Assembly: GCA_023255415.1 (NCBI GenBank)
Contig: JALRIN010000015.1
Coordinates: 1 to 63,111 of the forward strand
Source: Cypionkella sp.
GTDB taxonomy: Bacteria; Pseudomonadota; Alphaproteobacteria; Rhodobacterales; Rhodobacteraceae
DNA length: 63,111 bases
Reading direction: 5' to 3'
The notes beneath the pieces were generated by a model, which was given only the letters and a program-made list of their open reading frames with translations, made no database searches and had not been told where the DNA came from. Shown here piece by piece: positions 1-7,615 of this stretch (position 1 is its first letter; each line of letters begins with the position of its first letter). Made by a program: the position numbers and the translations under genes.

Positions 1-119
1 AAACGTAGAATGCGCGCCCTGCATTGAATCATTGCGTCAATCTCGGTGATATGATGAAAATATCGAATACTTCGGTTGCTCCAAAGTAAATTTCCTAGAT
101 GTGAAGTTGGTTCTCTCCC

Positions 120-223
120 GTCAGATTTGCCCCAAGCAAATCTGACCGCGCCCGAACCGCCCCCACGGGGCGGGCGCGGCAATGGCCGCACCCTAAGGGC
201 CCCGTCGGTTCGGGCGCGGTCAG
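120..223. repeat. Two overlapping inverted repeats
   Basis: The first repeat pairs GTCAGATTTG (120-129) with CAAATCTGAC (137-146) around a 7-base loop. The second pairs CTGACCGCGCCCGAACCG (142-159) with its exact 18-base complement at 206-223. The two share bases 142-146, so the two stems cannot form fully at the same time. The loop of the second contains further GC-rich self-complementarity. No neighbouring gene explains the structure. Confidence 0.8.
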
Positions 224-236
224 CTTTGCACCCATC

Positions 237-266
237 GGGGGGGGGGTGGGGGCAGGGGGGAAGGGG
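237..266 (+). other. G-tract run with quadruplex potential
   Basis: The plus strand reads G10, T, G5, CA, G6, AA, G4. Four G tracts separated by one or two bases fit the pattern for a G-quadruplex. It lies 143 bases before the DUF2177 start. Whether it folds or has a function cannot be told from sequence. Confidence 0.6.
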
Positions 267-316
267 TTTGCTGCATTGGCGCCCGGCCCGCGCAAGTGTG
301 CGCGGGCGTTCGGTGG

Positions 317-341
317 GAAAATGGTCCACTGGACCATTTTC
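317..341. promoter_or_regulatory. 25-base palindrome, possible operator
   Basis: GAAAATGGTCCA (317-328), a central C, and TGGACCATTTTC (330-341) form perfect 12-base arms. The core TGGTCCA-C-TGGACCA has the shape of operators bound by GntR-family (FadR/PdhR-like) repressors. It sits 68 bases before the DUF2177 gene. No GntR regulator is encoded in the window, so a dispersed extragenic palindrome is an equally good explanation. Confidence 0.45.
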
Positions 342-408
342 TGATCCACCTCACCCCACTTTCTTTTTCCGCAAAACAGCCTACCTTCCTTCCAAACGGA
401 GGCCACCG

Positions 409-807
409 ATGCAAACCCTGACGCTCTACCTTGCCACCACAGCAATTTTCCTGATCCTAGACGCTGCGATGCTGAACCTGCACATGCAGCCGCTGTTTCA
501 GCGCCATCTGGGGGCGGCCCTGCTTGACAGCCCGCGCATGGGCCCTGCGGCGGCCTTCTACCTCGCCTATATTGCGGGGCTTTTGTATCTGGTCTCGCTG
601 CCCGCGCTGAAATCTGGCGCGCCGCTGCTGCTGCCCGCCGCCGTGCTGGGCGCACTGGCCTATGGCACCTATGAATTCACCAGCTATGCGATTATGAAAG
701 ACTGGTCCCCGGTGATGGTCGCCACCGACGTGATCTGGGGCACCGTTCTGACCGCCACCTCGGCCTGGGGCGGCGTCGCCCTGACCCGTTTGTTCTTCAA
801 AGGCTGA
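409..807 (+). CDS. DUF2177 family membrane protein
   Basis: A 132-residue protein with about four hydrophobic segments, rich in Ala, Leu and Tyr, matching the small DUF2177 inner-membrane family. The family function is unknown. I chose the ATG at 409 because GGAGG lies at 398-402 with good spacing and the hydrophobic N-terminus MQTLTLYLATTAIFLILDAA begins there; the longer frame from 76 adds implausible low-complexity sequence. The stop is 2 bases before the next gene, so the two are probably co-transcribed. Nothing here indicates a substrate. Confidence 0.8.
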   Translation: MQTLTLYLATTAIFLILDAAMLNLHMQPLFQRHLGAALLDSPRMGPAAAFYLAYIAGLLYLVSLPALKSGAPLLLPAAVLGALAYGTYEFTSYAIMKDWSPVMVATDVIWGTVLTATSAWGGVALTRLFFKG

Positions 808-809
808 TC

Positions 810-1133
810 ATGATCCTCTACGGCATCCCCACCTGCGACACCTGCAAAAAAGCCATCAAAGCCCTGCAAACAGCCGGCCACGAGGTAACGTTCCGCGACG
901 TGCGCGCTAACCCTCTCTCCGAGGCCGCGATCGATAAGATCGTGCAGGAATTCGGCGATTTAGCGGTGAACAAACAATCCACCACCTATCGCGCCTTCAA
1001 CGACTTCCTGAAGGTTTCCGACCCCGAAGCGCAGATCGCGGCCCAACCGGCGGTCATGAAACGCCCCGTGATCGAGGCTGATGGCCGCTGGTTCCTCGGC
1101 TGGGACGATAAGGTGCAAACCGCCCTGCTGTGA
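810..1133 (+). CDS. ArsC/Spx family thioredoxin-fold protein
   Basis: A 107-residue protein of the arsenate reductase-like (ArsC/Spx/YffB) family. Its N-terminus has a CxxC motif (C9-D-T-C12-K-K), and the segment near 84-97 ends in RPVIEADGRWFLGW, typical of YffB-like members. The family acts in redox or thiol chemistry. True arsenate reduction is not implied, because no ars genes are nearby. It begins 2 bases after the DUF2177 stop with an AAAGG ribosome site inside that gene. A hairpin terminator follows at once. Confidence 0.85.
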   Translation: MILYGIPTCDTCKKAIKALQTAGHEVTFRDVRANPLSEAAIDKIVQEFGDLAVNKQSTTYRAFNDFLKVSDPEAQIAAQPAVMKRPVIEADGRWFLGWDDKVQTALL

Positions 1134-1136
1134 AAA

Positions 1137-1154
1137 CGGCCCCCGCAGGGGCCG
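1137..1154. terminator. Shared hairpin terminator
   Basis: CGGCCCC (1137-1143) pairs with GGGGCCG (1148-1154) over a CGCA loop. It lies between the convergent ArsC-like and cold-shock genes. On the minus strand the stem is followed by GTTTTC, so it best serves the cold-shock gene, but it may act in both directions. Confidence 0.6.
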
Positions 1155-1166
1155 CCTTCGAATGAC

Positions 1167-1373
1167 TTACAACAGACGCAGATCTCCCGCAGATTCCTTG
1201 CCATCCCGGCCCGACTGCAGCTCATATCCGATCTTCTGATTGTCGTTCAAAGCTTTCAGCCCCGCCCGCTCCACGGCCGAGATATGGACAAAAACGTCCT
1301 TCCCGCCATTGTCAGGCGCAATAAAGCCATAGCCTTTGGTGCTGTTAAACCACTTAACGGTGCCGGTAGGCAT
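1167..1373 (-). CDS. Cold-shock domain protein (CspA family)
   Basis: A 68-residue single cold-shock domain that binds single-stranded RNA or DNA. The nucleic-acid-binding motifs RNP1 (KGYGFIAP, residues 13-20) and RNP2 (DVFVHIS, 26-32) are intact. The start at 1373 gives the standard MPTGTVKWFN N-terminus; an upstream in-frame extension to 1409 would add non-family residues. A GGGAG ribosome site precedes the ATG. A candidate promoter at 1479-1506 would give a leader of about 100 bases, as is common for csp genes. Confidence 0.93.
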   Translation of the reverse strand: MPTGTVKWFNSTKGYGFIAPDNGGKDVFVHISAVERAGLKALNDNQKIGYELQSGRDGKESAGDLRLL

Positions 1374-1478
1374 GCCGCATCTCCCATCTCGACCCTCCCG
1401 TGGCGTCATTGCCCCGGGCCGTGCAGCATTCCTTCAGGGCCTCGATCGGCGGTCAGAAAGTCTGTCTTCACAGCTCAA

Positions 1479-1506
1479 ATCATGCCAAACCCTGTCATAA
1501 AATCAA
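1479..1506 (-). promoter_or_regulatory. Candidate csp promoter
   Basis: On the minus strand, TTGATT (1506-1501) and CATGAT (1484-1479) are separated by 16 bases, fitting a sigma-70-type promoter. Transcription would begin near 1472, about 100 bases before the cold-shock start codon. Confidence 0.4.
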
Positions 1507-1660
1507 GAGCCGAGATTATGATCGGCGTTTTGCCCAAGCGTTTAGACCAATTTTGCGGCGTTTTAGCCCTGTTTCTAGTCTTTTGGCGCCGACAGCACCA
1601 AATTCTCCGCAAAGAATCACCAAATCACCAGCAAACTGCTGGTCCAAAAACGGCGCTCTG

Positions 1661-1716
1661 CTTTCATCTTGGTCTAAATATCCCGCAGGGGGTTTGGGGG
1701 GCGCGAAGCCCCCCAA
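1661..1716. repeat. Dispersed motif plus GC hairpin (copy 1)
   Basis: CTTTCATCTTGGtctAAATATCCCG (1661-1685) is followed by a perfect 9-base stem, TTGGGGGGC (1694-1702) with GCCCCCCAA (1708-1716). The same motif followed by GC hairpins recurs at 52583-52657. Here it lies just beyond the thrS stop. The hairpin may act as a thrS terminator, although no T run follows on the minus strand. Confidence 0.6.
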
Positions 1717-1724
1717 GACAGCCC

Positions 1725-3671
1725 CTAGCCGTGGCTCGGTGGCAGAGCGGCAAAGCCAAACTCGGCAATCGCCTGATCAAAGGTCAGTGTTTCGGTGCGA
1801 TTGTCGCCCAAGCGGCGGACGGAAACAGTTCTGTTCTCGACCTCTTTCATGCCAATCGCCAAGATCACGGGAACTTTGCCCACCGAATGCTCGCGCACCT
1901 TATAGTTGATCTTCTCATTGCGGGTGTCGGTTTCTGCCCGCACCCCGGCTTTGATCAGCGCGTTGGTGACCTCATGCACAAAGGGGTCGGCATCCGAGAC
2001 GATCGAGGCCACAACCACCTGACGCGGCGCCAGCCAGAACGGCAGTTTGCCGGCATAGTTCTCTATCAGAATGCCGATAAAGCGTTCAAAAGATCCCAAG
2101 ATCGCGCGGTGCAGCATCACTGGGCGATGTTTTGCGCCATCTTCGCCGACAAATTCGGCATCCAAGCGGTTAGGCAGGTTAAAGTCGGCTTGGAAGGTGC
2201 CGCACTGCCATTCGCGCCCAATCGCGTCAGTCAGTTTGAAGTCAAGCTTTGGCCCATAGAACGCGCCGTCACCTTCGTTCACCTGATAGGGCAGGCCAAG
2301 CATCTCGATCGCCGCCCGCAGCGCGTTTTCGGCCTTGTCCCAAACCTCATCTGATCCGACGCGCACATCCGGGCGGGTTGACAGTTTGATATCAAACTTC
2401 TCAAAGCCCAAGTCTTTGTAAACGCTTGACAGCAGCGCGATGAAATCGGCGCATTCCTGTTCGATCTGGTCTTCGGTACAAAAGATATGTGCATCGTCCT
2501 GCACAAAGCCGCGCACGCGCATCAGCCCGTGCATCGAGCCTGAAGACTCGTAGCGGTGGCAGGACCCGAATTCGGCCAGCCGCAGCGGCAGATCGCGGTA
2601 GGACTTCAGGCCTTGGTTGAAGATCTGCACGTGGCAGGGGCAGTTCATCGGCTTCAGCGCGTTGATGCGCTTTTCCTTGGCGCCGTCTTCGTCAACTTCG
2701 ACGATGAACATATTCTCGCGGTAGGCCTCCCAATGGCCGGATTTTTCCCACAGCACACGGTCAACCACTTGCGGTGTCTTGATTTCCTTATAGCCCGCAG
2801 ATTTCTGCCGCCCGCGCATGTAGTCCTCCAGCTGGCGATAGATCGTCCAGCCGTTGGGGTGCCAAAACACCATGCCCGGCGCTTCGTCTTGAATATGGAA
2901 CAGGTCCATCTCGCGGCCAAGCTTGCGGTGGTCGCGCTTGGCGGCCTCTTCCAGCATCAGCATATGCGCTTTCAGATCGTCGCGGTTCTTGAAGGCCAGA
3001 CCATAGATGCGCTGCAACATGGGCCGCGTCGCATCGCCCAGCCAATAGGCCCCGGCAACATGCGTCAGCTTGAAGGCATCGGCGGGCACCTGGCCGGTAT
3101 GGGCCAGATGCGGGCCACGGCACAGATCTTGCCAATCGCCGTGCCAATACATCCGCAGATCTTCGCCCTCGGGGATGCGGTTGATCAGTTCAACCTTAAA
3201 CGGCTCGCCACGCTCTTCATAATAGGCGATGGCGCGGGCGCGGTCCCAGACTTCGGTTTTCACCGGATCGCGGGCGTTGATGATCTGCTTCATCTTGGCT
3301 TCAATCGCGCCCAGATCTTCGGGGGTGAAGGGTTCTGCGCGGTCAAAGTCGTAAAACCAGCCGTAATCGCGCACCGGGCCGATGGTGACTTTCACATCGG
3401 GCCAAATCTCTTGCACCGCGCGCGCCATGATATGGGCGCAGTCGTGGCGGATCAGCTCGAGTGCGACTGCATCATCGGCCAAAGTGTGAATGGCGATCAT
3501 GGCATCCGACAGGATCGGCCATTGCAAATCGACATGCACACCATTGACCGAGGCTGAAATCGCCTTCTTTGCCAGACCGGGTGCAATCGAGGCCGCAACC
3601 TCGGCAGCGGTCACGCCTGCTGCATAGTCACGCTTATTGCCATCGGGGAAAGTCAGGGAAATCTGGGACAT
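1725..3671 (-). CDS. thrS: Threonine--tRNA ligase
   Basis: A 648-residue, full-length class II aminoacyl-tRNA synthetase that charges tRNA-Thr in the cytoplasm. An N-terminal TGS domain (1-61) is followed by the editing domain with HxxxH (H76, H80) and C184/H188. The catalytic core has the zinc-site region MNCPCH (342-347) and motif 2 around residues 368-390 (HRYESSGSMHGLMRVRGF). A C-terminal anticodon-binding domain completes it. The gene is transcribed away from the alpha/beta hydrolase operon, with 132 bases between the two starts. Confidence 0.98.
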   Translation of the reverse strand: MSQISLTFPDGNKRDYAAGVTAAEVAASIAPGLAKKAISASVNGVHVDLQWPILSDAMIAIHTLADDAVALELIRHDCAHIMARAVQEIWPDVKVTIGPVRDYGWFYDFDRAEPFTPEDLGAIEAKMKQIINARDPVKTEVWDRARAIAYYEERGEPFKVELINRIPEGEDLRMYWHGDWQDLCRGPHLAHTGQVPADAFKLTHVAGAYWLGDATRPMLQRIYGLAFKNRDDLKAHMLMLEEAAKRDHRKLGREMDLFHIQDEAPGMVFWHPNGWTIYRQLEDYMRGRQKSAGYKEIKTPQVVDRVLWEKSGHWEAYRENMFIVEVDEDGAKEKRINALKPMNCPCHVQIFNQGLKSYRDLPLRLAEFGSCHRYESSGSMHGLMRVRGFVQDDAHIFCTEDQIEQECADFIALLSSVYKDLGFEKFDIKLSTRPDVRVGSDEVWDKAENALRAAIEMLGLPYQVNEGDGAFYGPKLDFKLTDAIGREWQCGTFQADFNLPNRLDAEFVGEDGAKHRPVMLHRAILGSFERFIGILIENYAGKLPFWLAPRQVVVASIVSDADPFVHEVTNALIKAGVRAETDTRNEKINYKVREHSVGKVPVILAIGMKEVENRTVSVRRLGDNRTETLTFDQAIAEFGFAALPPSHG

Positions 3672-3803
3672 ATCGTCCTCCTCGTCGTTTTGGCGCCTAC
3701 GAAACGCCCGGTTGCGGGTTATGTTTCTGCGTATTGCCTCTGGGCCGTGGCCTTGTCAACTCTGCCGCGCTAGACTGGTGGCGATAATTCGAAAGGTGCA
3801 CGC

Positions 3804-4562
3804 ATGTTTGATTACATTTCCACTCCGCAAGGCCGCCGCATTGCCTATGAATTCAGTGCGGGGCAGGGGCCGTGCGTGGTGTTTTTGGGCGGGTTCAAAT
3901 CGGATATGACCGGCACAAAGGCGGTTCACCTTAAGGACTGGGCCCAGGCGCAGGATCGTGCGTTCTTGCGGCTGGATTATTCCGGCCATGGCGCGTCAGC
4001 GGGGGCCTTTCTGGACGGCGCGATTGGCGATTGGTTTGAAGACGCGCTTGCGGTGATCACGGAGGTGACCAAAGGCCCGCTTATTCTTGTGGGGTCGTCG
4101 ATGGGTGGCTGGATTGCGTTGTTGTTGGCCAAGGCGATCCCTGCGCGCATCGTGGGGCTGGTGGGCATCGCAGCCGCCCCCGATTTCACCGAAGATGCGA
4201 TGTGGGCCATTTTCACCCCCGCACAGCGCGCAGCCCTTGCCGAGGGGCAAGTTGAACTGCCATCGGACTATTCCGACGCGCCCTATATCATCACCCGCCG
4301 CCTGATCGAAGAGGCGCGCAACCGGCTTGTGCTGCGCGCGCCGCTGGATTTGCCCTTCCCCGTGCGGCTGTTGCAAGGCACCGCTGACACCGACGTGCCA
4401 CCGGCGGTTGCGCTGCGCTTGCTGGAGCATGCCTCCGGCCCAGATATCCGCCTATGCTTGGTGAAAGCAGCTGATCACCGCTTTTCAACGCCGGCTTGCC
4501 TTGCCATGATAACCGCAAGTATCGACGAGGTATTGGAGAGTAATCATGCGCAGCTTTGGTAA
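3804..4562 (+). CDS. Alpha/beta hydrolase (first of three)
   Basis: A 252-residue alpha/beta-fold hydrolase, resembling the ABHD10/serine hydrolase group. The nucleophile elbow is G97-S-S99-M-G101; an Asp in GTADTDVPP and a His in KAADHRFSTP complete a plausible catalytic triad. There is no signal peptide, so it is probably cytoplasmic. The substrate is unknown. It overlaps the next hydrolase by 17 bases, indicating a three-gene operon of related hydrolases. Confidence 0.85.
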   Translation: MFDYISTPQGRRIAYEFSAGQGPCVVFLGGFKSDMTGTKAVHLKDWAQAQDRAFLRLDYSGHGASAGAFLDGAIGDWFEDALAVITEVTKGPLILVGSSMGGWIALLLAKAIPARIVGLVGIAAAPDFTEDAMWAIFTPAQRAALAEGQVELPSDYSDAPYIITRRLIEEARNRLVLRAPLDLPFPVRLLQGTADTDVPPAVALRLLEHASGPDIRLCLVKAADHRFSTPACLAMITASIDEVLESNHAQLW

Positions 4563-5526
4563 GGCTTTGGGGCGGCTGCTTGCTGTCTTTTTCCTGCTTT
4601 ATGCCACAGCCTTTTACCTGATCCCACAGGACCAAGTAGACCACCAAATCACGTTTGATCCCAACAGCTTGGGCTCTGATCTTGACGCCTATCTTGCCAA
4701 ATCCGAACAGCAGTTTTCCGACATCACCGCAGGCACGCAAAAGCGCATTATTTGGGCTGGTGCCGTGGGGGTAAAGACGCCTTTGGCGCTGATATATCTG
4801 CATGGATTTTCCGCCACCTCGGAGGAAATCCGTCCGGTGCCCGCTGATCTGGCCCGCGCTTTGGGGGCAAACATCTTTTTCACCCGGCTGACTGGACATG
4901 GCCGCGATGGGGCGGCGCTTGCTGCTGCTACGGCCAGCGATTGGGTGCAGGATATGGCCGAGGCGATGGCGATTGGTCGTCGCATCGGGGGGCGTGTTGT
5001 GGTGATTGGCACCTCGACCGGCGGCACGCTGGCAGCACTTGCAGCTAGCGATCCGGTATTGTCGCAAGGCATGGCGGGGCTGGTGCTGATTTCGCCGAAT
5101 TTTGGACTAAAGCCGCTGGCCGGAAAGATCCTTGACCTGCCTGCAGCGCGATATTGGGGCCCCTTGGTTGCGGGGGCGACCCGCAGTTTTACGCCGCAAA
5201 ACGACCGCCATCGCGAATTCTGGACCGTCAGCTATCCGACCGTTGCCTTATTCCCGATGGCGGCTTTGGTGCGCGAGGCGCGGGCGCAGGATTACAGTCA
5301 AACCAAACTGCCGCTGTTGCTGCTGTATTCACCCCAAGACCAAGTGGTTGATCCTGCGCAGACGCTTGAAATTCTTGGCCATTGGGCCGGCCCAAAACAG
5401 ATTGAACCTCGCATTATGACAGTCCAGGATGACCCGTTTAGCCATGTGATCGCAGGCGATATTTTGTCGCCAAACCAGACCGCGGCAACCGAGGCCCTGA
5501 TCCTTGCTTGGGCACAGGCGCTTTGA
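4546..5526 (+). CDS. Membrane-anchored alpha/beta hydrolase (second of three)
   Basis: A 326-residue alpha/beta hydrolase with an N-terminal hydrophobic segment (residues 9-26) that is probably a signal anchor, so the catalytic domain may face the periplasm. The nucleophile elbow is G155-T-S157-T-G159; SPQDQVVDP supplies the likely acid and DDPFSHV the His. A GGAGAG ribosome site lies inside the preceding gene, which it overlaps by 17 bases. The substrate cannot be told; an esterase or lipase-like role is the broad expectation. Confidence 0.82.
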   Translation: MRSFGKALGRLLAVFFLLYATAFYLIPQDQVDHQITFDPNSLGSDLDAYLAKSEQQFSDITAGTQKRIIWAGAVGVKTPLALIYLHGFSATSEEIRPVPADLARALGANIFFTRLTGHGRDGAALAAATASDWVQDMAEAMAIGRRIGGRVVVIGTSTGGTLAALAASDPVLSQGMAGLVLISPNFGLKPLAGKILDLPAARYWGPLVAGATRSFTPQNDRHREFWTVSYPTVALFPMAALVREARAQDYSQTKLPLLLLYSPQDQVVDPAQTLEILGHWAGPKQIEPRIMTVQDDPFSHVIAGDILSPNQTAATEALILAWAQAL

Positions 5527-6242
5527 TGCCAATCCACGAGCCTTTGGTGATGATTCCGGGTCTGATGGCCGATGCGCGGCTGTTTTTGCCGCAGATGGTG
5601 CAGCTTGGGTCCGAGCGCGCGGTGCATCTGGCGCTGGCCACGCGCGGCGAAACGGTTGAACAGATGTCCGAGGCCATCCTTGCAGGCCTGCCACCGCATT
5701 TTGCACTATTGGGCCACGGCCTTGGCGGCGATATCGCTTTAGACATCATCCGCCGCGTGCCCGACCGCGTCAGCCGTGTGGTGCTGATGGGCACCGACCC
5801 GCTGTCAGAACCGCCGCAAGCCGCTGCGGCGCGCGAAGTTCGCATTGTCGCTGCCCGCGCTGGCCGCTTGGCCGAAGCGATACGCGAGGAAATTCCGCTG
5901 GCTGCGATTGCGGATGCGCCTTGGCGTGATGATATTATGGCCCTGATTCAGGATATGGCCTTGGGTCTGGGCGAGGGCGTGTTTATTCGTCAGAGCCGCG
6001 CGCTGCAGCGCCGCCCCAACCAGCAAAAAACCATGCGTCGGATCAAACTGCCCGCTTTGGTGATTTCAGGCGATGCCGACACATTGGTGCCGATGCGCCG
6101 CCAAGAGTTTACCGCCAATCTGATGCCCTATGGCAAGATTACGGTGATTGAGGCCGCCGGTCATCTGGCGAGCCTTGAGCAACCGCAAGCCGTCAGCGAT
6201 GCGATTGCTGCCTTTTTGGCCGGACCGATGATGCTGCGCTAG
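5526..6242 (+). CDS. Alpha/beta hydrolase-like protein lacking nucleophile Ser
   Basis: A 238-residue alpha/beta-hydrolase fold protein. The usual GHSxGG elbow reads G63-H-G65-L-G-G, so the catalytic serine is replaced by glycine, while the acid (GDADTLVP) and His (EAAGHLASLEQP) positions are kept. Either it works without a serine nucleophile or it is a non-catalytic paralogue. I start it at the ATG at 5526, which overlaps the TGA of the preceding gene (TGATG), rather than at 5508. It converges on phaZ, overlapping it by 4 bases. Confidence 0.82.
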   Translation: MPIHEPLVMIPGLMADARLFLPQMVQLGSERAVHLALATRGETVEQMSEAILAGLPPHFALLGHGLGGDIALDIIRRVPDRVSRVVLMGTDPLSEPPQAAAAREVRIVAARAGRLAEAIREEIPLAAIADAPWRDDIMALIQDMALGLGEGVFIRQSRALQRRPNQQKTMRRIKLPALVISGDADTLVPMRRQEFTANLMPYGKITVIEAAGHLASLEQPQAVSDAIAAFLAGPMMLR

Positions 6243-7516
6243 GCGGTTTGCGCGGGCACCACTTTCAAGGCGGCAGGTTTTGCTGCACCTGCATTGGCGT
6301 CGATAAATTTGAGCACCAAAGGCCGGATGTTCAGCCGCCAGCTTTTGCCGGCAAAGATGCCATAATGCCCCGCGCCCGGTTCCAAATGCTGCAGTTTTTT
6401 CGAATCAGGCAGACCAGTCAGCATCGCCAAAGCCGCCACGCATTGGCCCGGGGCTGAAATATCGTCGTTTTCACCCTCGACCGTCATCACCGCTACATTG
6501 CTGATCGCGCCAATATCGACTTTTTTACCCGCAACCACGAATTCATTCTTGGCAATTTCCAGCCCTTTAAAGATCCGCTCGACGGTCGAAAGATAGAATT
6601 CTGCGGTCATATCCATCACTGCCAGATATTCGTCATAAAAGCGGTTATGGGCATCTTGATCTGTCGCTTCGCCTTGGGCGACGCGCATGATCTGTTCGGA
6701 AAAGGCTTTGGAGTGGCGTTCGGAATTCATCGAGATGAAGGATTGTAGCTGCAACATGCCGGGGTAAACCAGACGGCCGACCCCTTTGTATTTAAAGCCC
6801 ACGCGCTGAATGGCGATCTGTTCCAACTGGCCCATGGTGATGCGGCGGCCAAAGTCGGTGACATCGGTTGCGGCAGCATCTGGGTCGATTGGCCCGCCGA
6901 TCAGCGTCAGGCTGCGCGGCTGCGCGCTGGGGTCTTCGGCCGCCAGATAGGCTGCGGCGGCAAGCGCAAGCGGGGCAGGCTGACAAACCGCGATTACATG
7001 GGTATCTGGCCCCATTTCGCGCATGAAATCAACAAGATAGAGCGTGTAATCTTCGATATCGAACTTACCGTCGGATACCGGAATATCGCGCGCATTATGC
7101 CAATCTGTCACAAAAACATCAGCATCGGGCAATAGGCTGGCCACAGTCGAGCGCAGCAAAGTGGCATAGTGACCAGACATCGGCGCCACTAGCAAAATCT
7201 TGCGCGCCATCGGTTCGCGGCGGCGCACAAAAAATTGGACCAAGTTGCCAAAGGGCTTTTCGACCACAATGTTGATATCAACCAAATGGTCTTGGCCGTG
7301 AGGCCCAGGAATGCTGCGAATGCCCCAATCGGGTTTTTTCACCATGCGGCCGAAGCTGCGCTCTGTCACCTCGCCCCAAGCGGCGACCATATTCAACATC
7401 GGATTCATCGTCATCGAGAAAGCCGGGTAAGATGCCATCGCACGCGCGGTGGCCCCCATCCATTCATTCGTGTTACGAATGCTTTCCATAAGGTCATAGG
7501 TGGCCATATACTTCAT
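6239..7516 (-). CDS. phaZ: Intracellular PHA/PHB depolymerase
   Basis: A 425-residue intracellular polyhydroxyalkanoate depolymerase that mobilises stored polyhydroxybutyrate. It matches the DUF/PHB_depo_C type with the nucleophile Cys in VCQP (C178) and a C-terminal depolymerase domain ending HYGIFAGKSWR. The start at 7516 gives MKYMATYDLMES, the usual N-terminus, with GGAG at 7525-7522; an upstream in-frame extension of 121 codons looks spurious. It is divergent from phaC, and the 99-base gap holds a PhaR box. Confidence 0.93.
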   Translation of the reverse strand: MKYMATYDLMESIRNTNEWMGATARAMASYPAFSMTMNPMLNMVAAWGEVTERSFGRMVKKPDWGIRSIPGPHGQDHLVDINIVVEKPFGNLVQFFVRRREPMARKILLVAPMSGHYATLLRSTVASLLPDADVFVTDWHNARDIPVSDGKFDIEDYTLYLVDFMREMGPDTHVIAVCQPAPLALAAAAYLAAEDPSAQPRSLTLIGGPIDPDAAATDVTDFGRRITMGQLEQIAIQRVGFKYKGVGRLVYPGMLQLQSFISMNSERHSKAFSEQIMRVAQGEATDQDAHNRFYDEYLAVMDMTAEFYLSTVERIFKGLEIAKNEFVVAGKKVDIGAISNVAVMTVEGENDDISAPGQCVAALAMLTGLPDSKKLQHLEPGAGHYGIFAGKSWRLNIRPLVLKFIDANAGAAKPAALKVVPAQTA

Positions 7517-7580
7517 AGTGACTCCATGGGGTGCGCCCCGGCTGACCGCCACGCACCCCTGAAGGCCGGACGTGTCCATG

Positions 7581-7591
7581 CTGCATAGCAG
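7581..7591. promoter_or_regulatory. PhaR box between phaZ and phaC
   Basis: CTGC-ATA-GCAG is a perfect match to the CTGC-N3-GCAG palindrome known for PhaR in Rhodobacter and Paracoccus. It ends 24 bases before the phaC ATG and is 65 bases from the phaZ start, so a bound repressor could control both. Confidence 0.7.
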
Positions 7592-7615
7592 CGACGATAA
7601 AGGTGAATTATTAAT

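Larger units (their letters stand above)
1..408. other. Intergenic region with inverted repeats and G-rich tract
   Basis: No convincing gene is seen before the DUF2177 start at 409. Bases 1-119 are comparatively AT-rich and I recognise nothing in them. Bases 120-223 hold two overlapping inverted repeats, 237-266 is a run of G tracts, and 317-341 is a near-perfect palindrome; each is listed separately. An open frame starting at 76 runs into the DUF2177 gene, but its first 111 codons are low-complexity Arg/Pro/Gly and look non-coding. The mixture resembles an extragenic repetitive element more than a simple promoter region. Confidence 0.5.
1374..1724. other. Gap between thrS and csp
   Basis: About 350 bases without a credible gene. 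It contains the csp leader and candidate promoter (1479-1506), an AT-richer stretch around 1500-1660, a dispersed motif at 1661-1685, and a GC-rich hairpin next to the thrS stop. Short frames on both strands here show no family resemblance. Confidence 0.6.

Noticed and set aside
76..408. N-terminal extension of the DUF2177 gene from ATG 76
   Set aside because: The extension is low-complexity and crosses the inverted repeats; GGAGG at 398-402 supports the start at 409.
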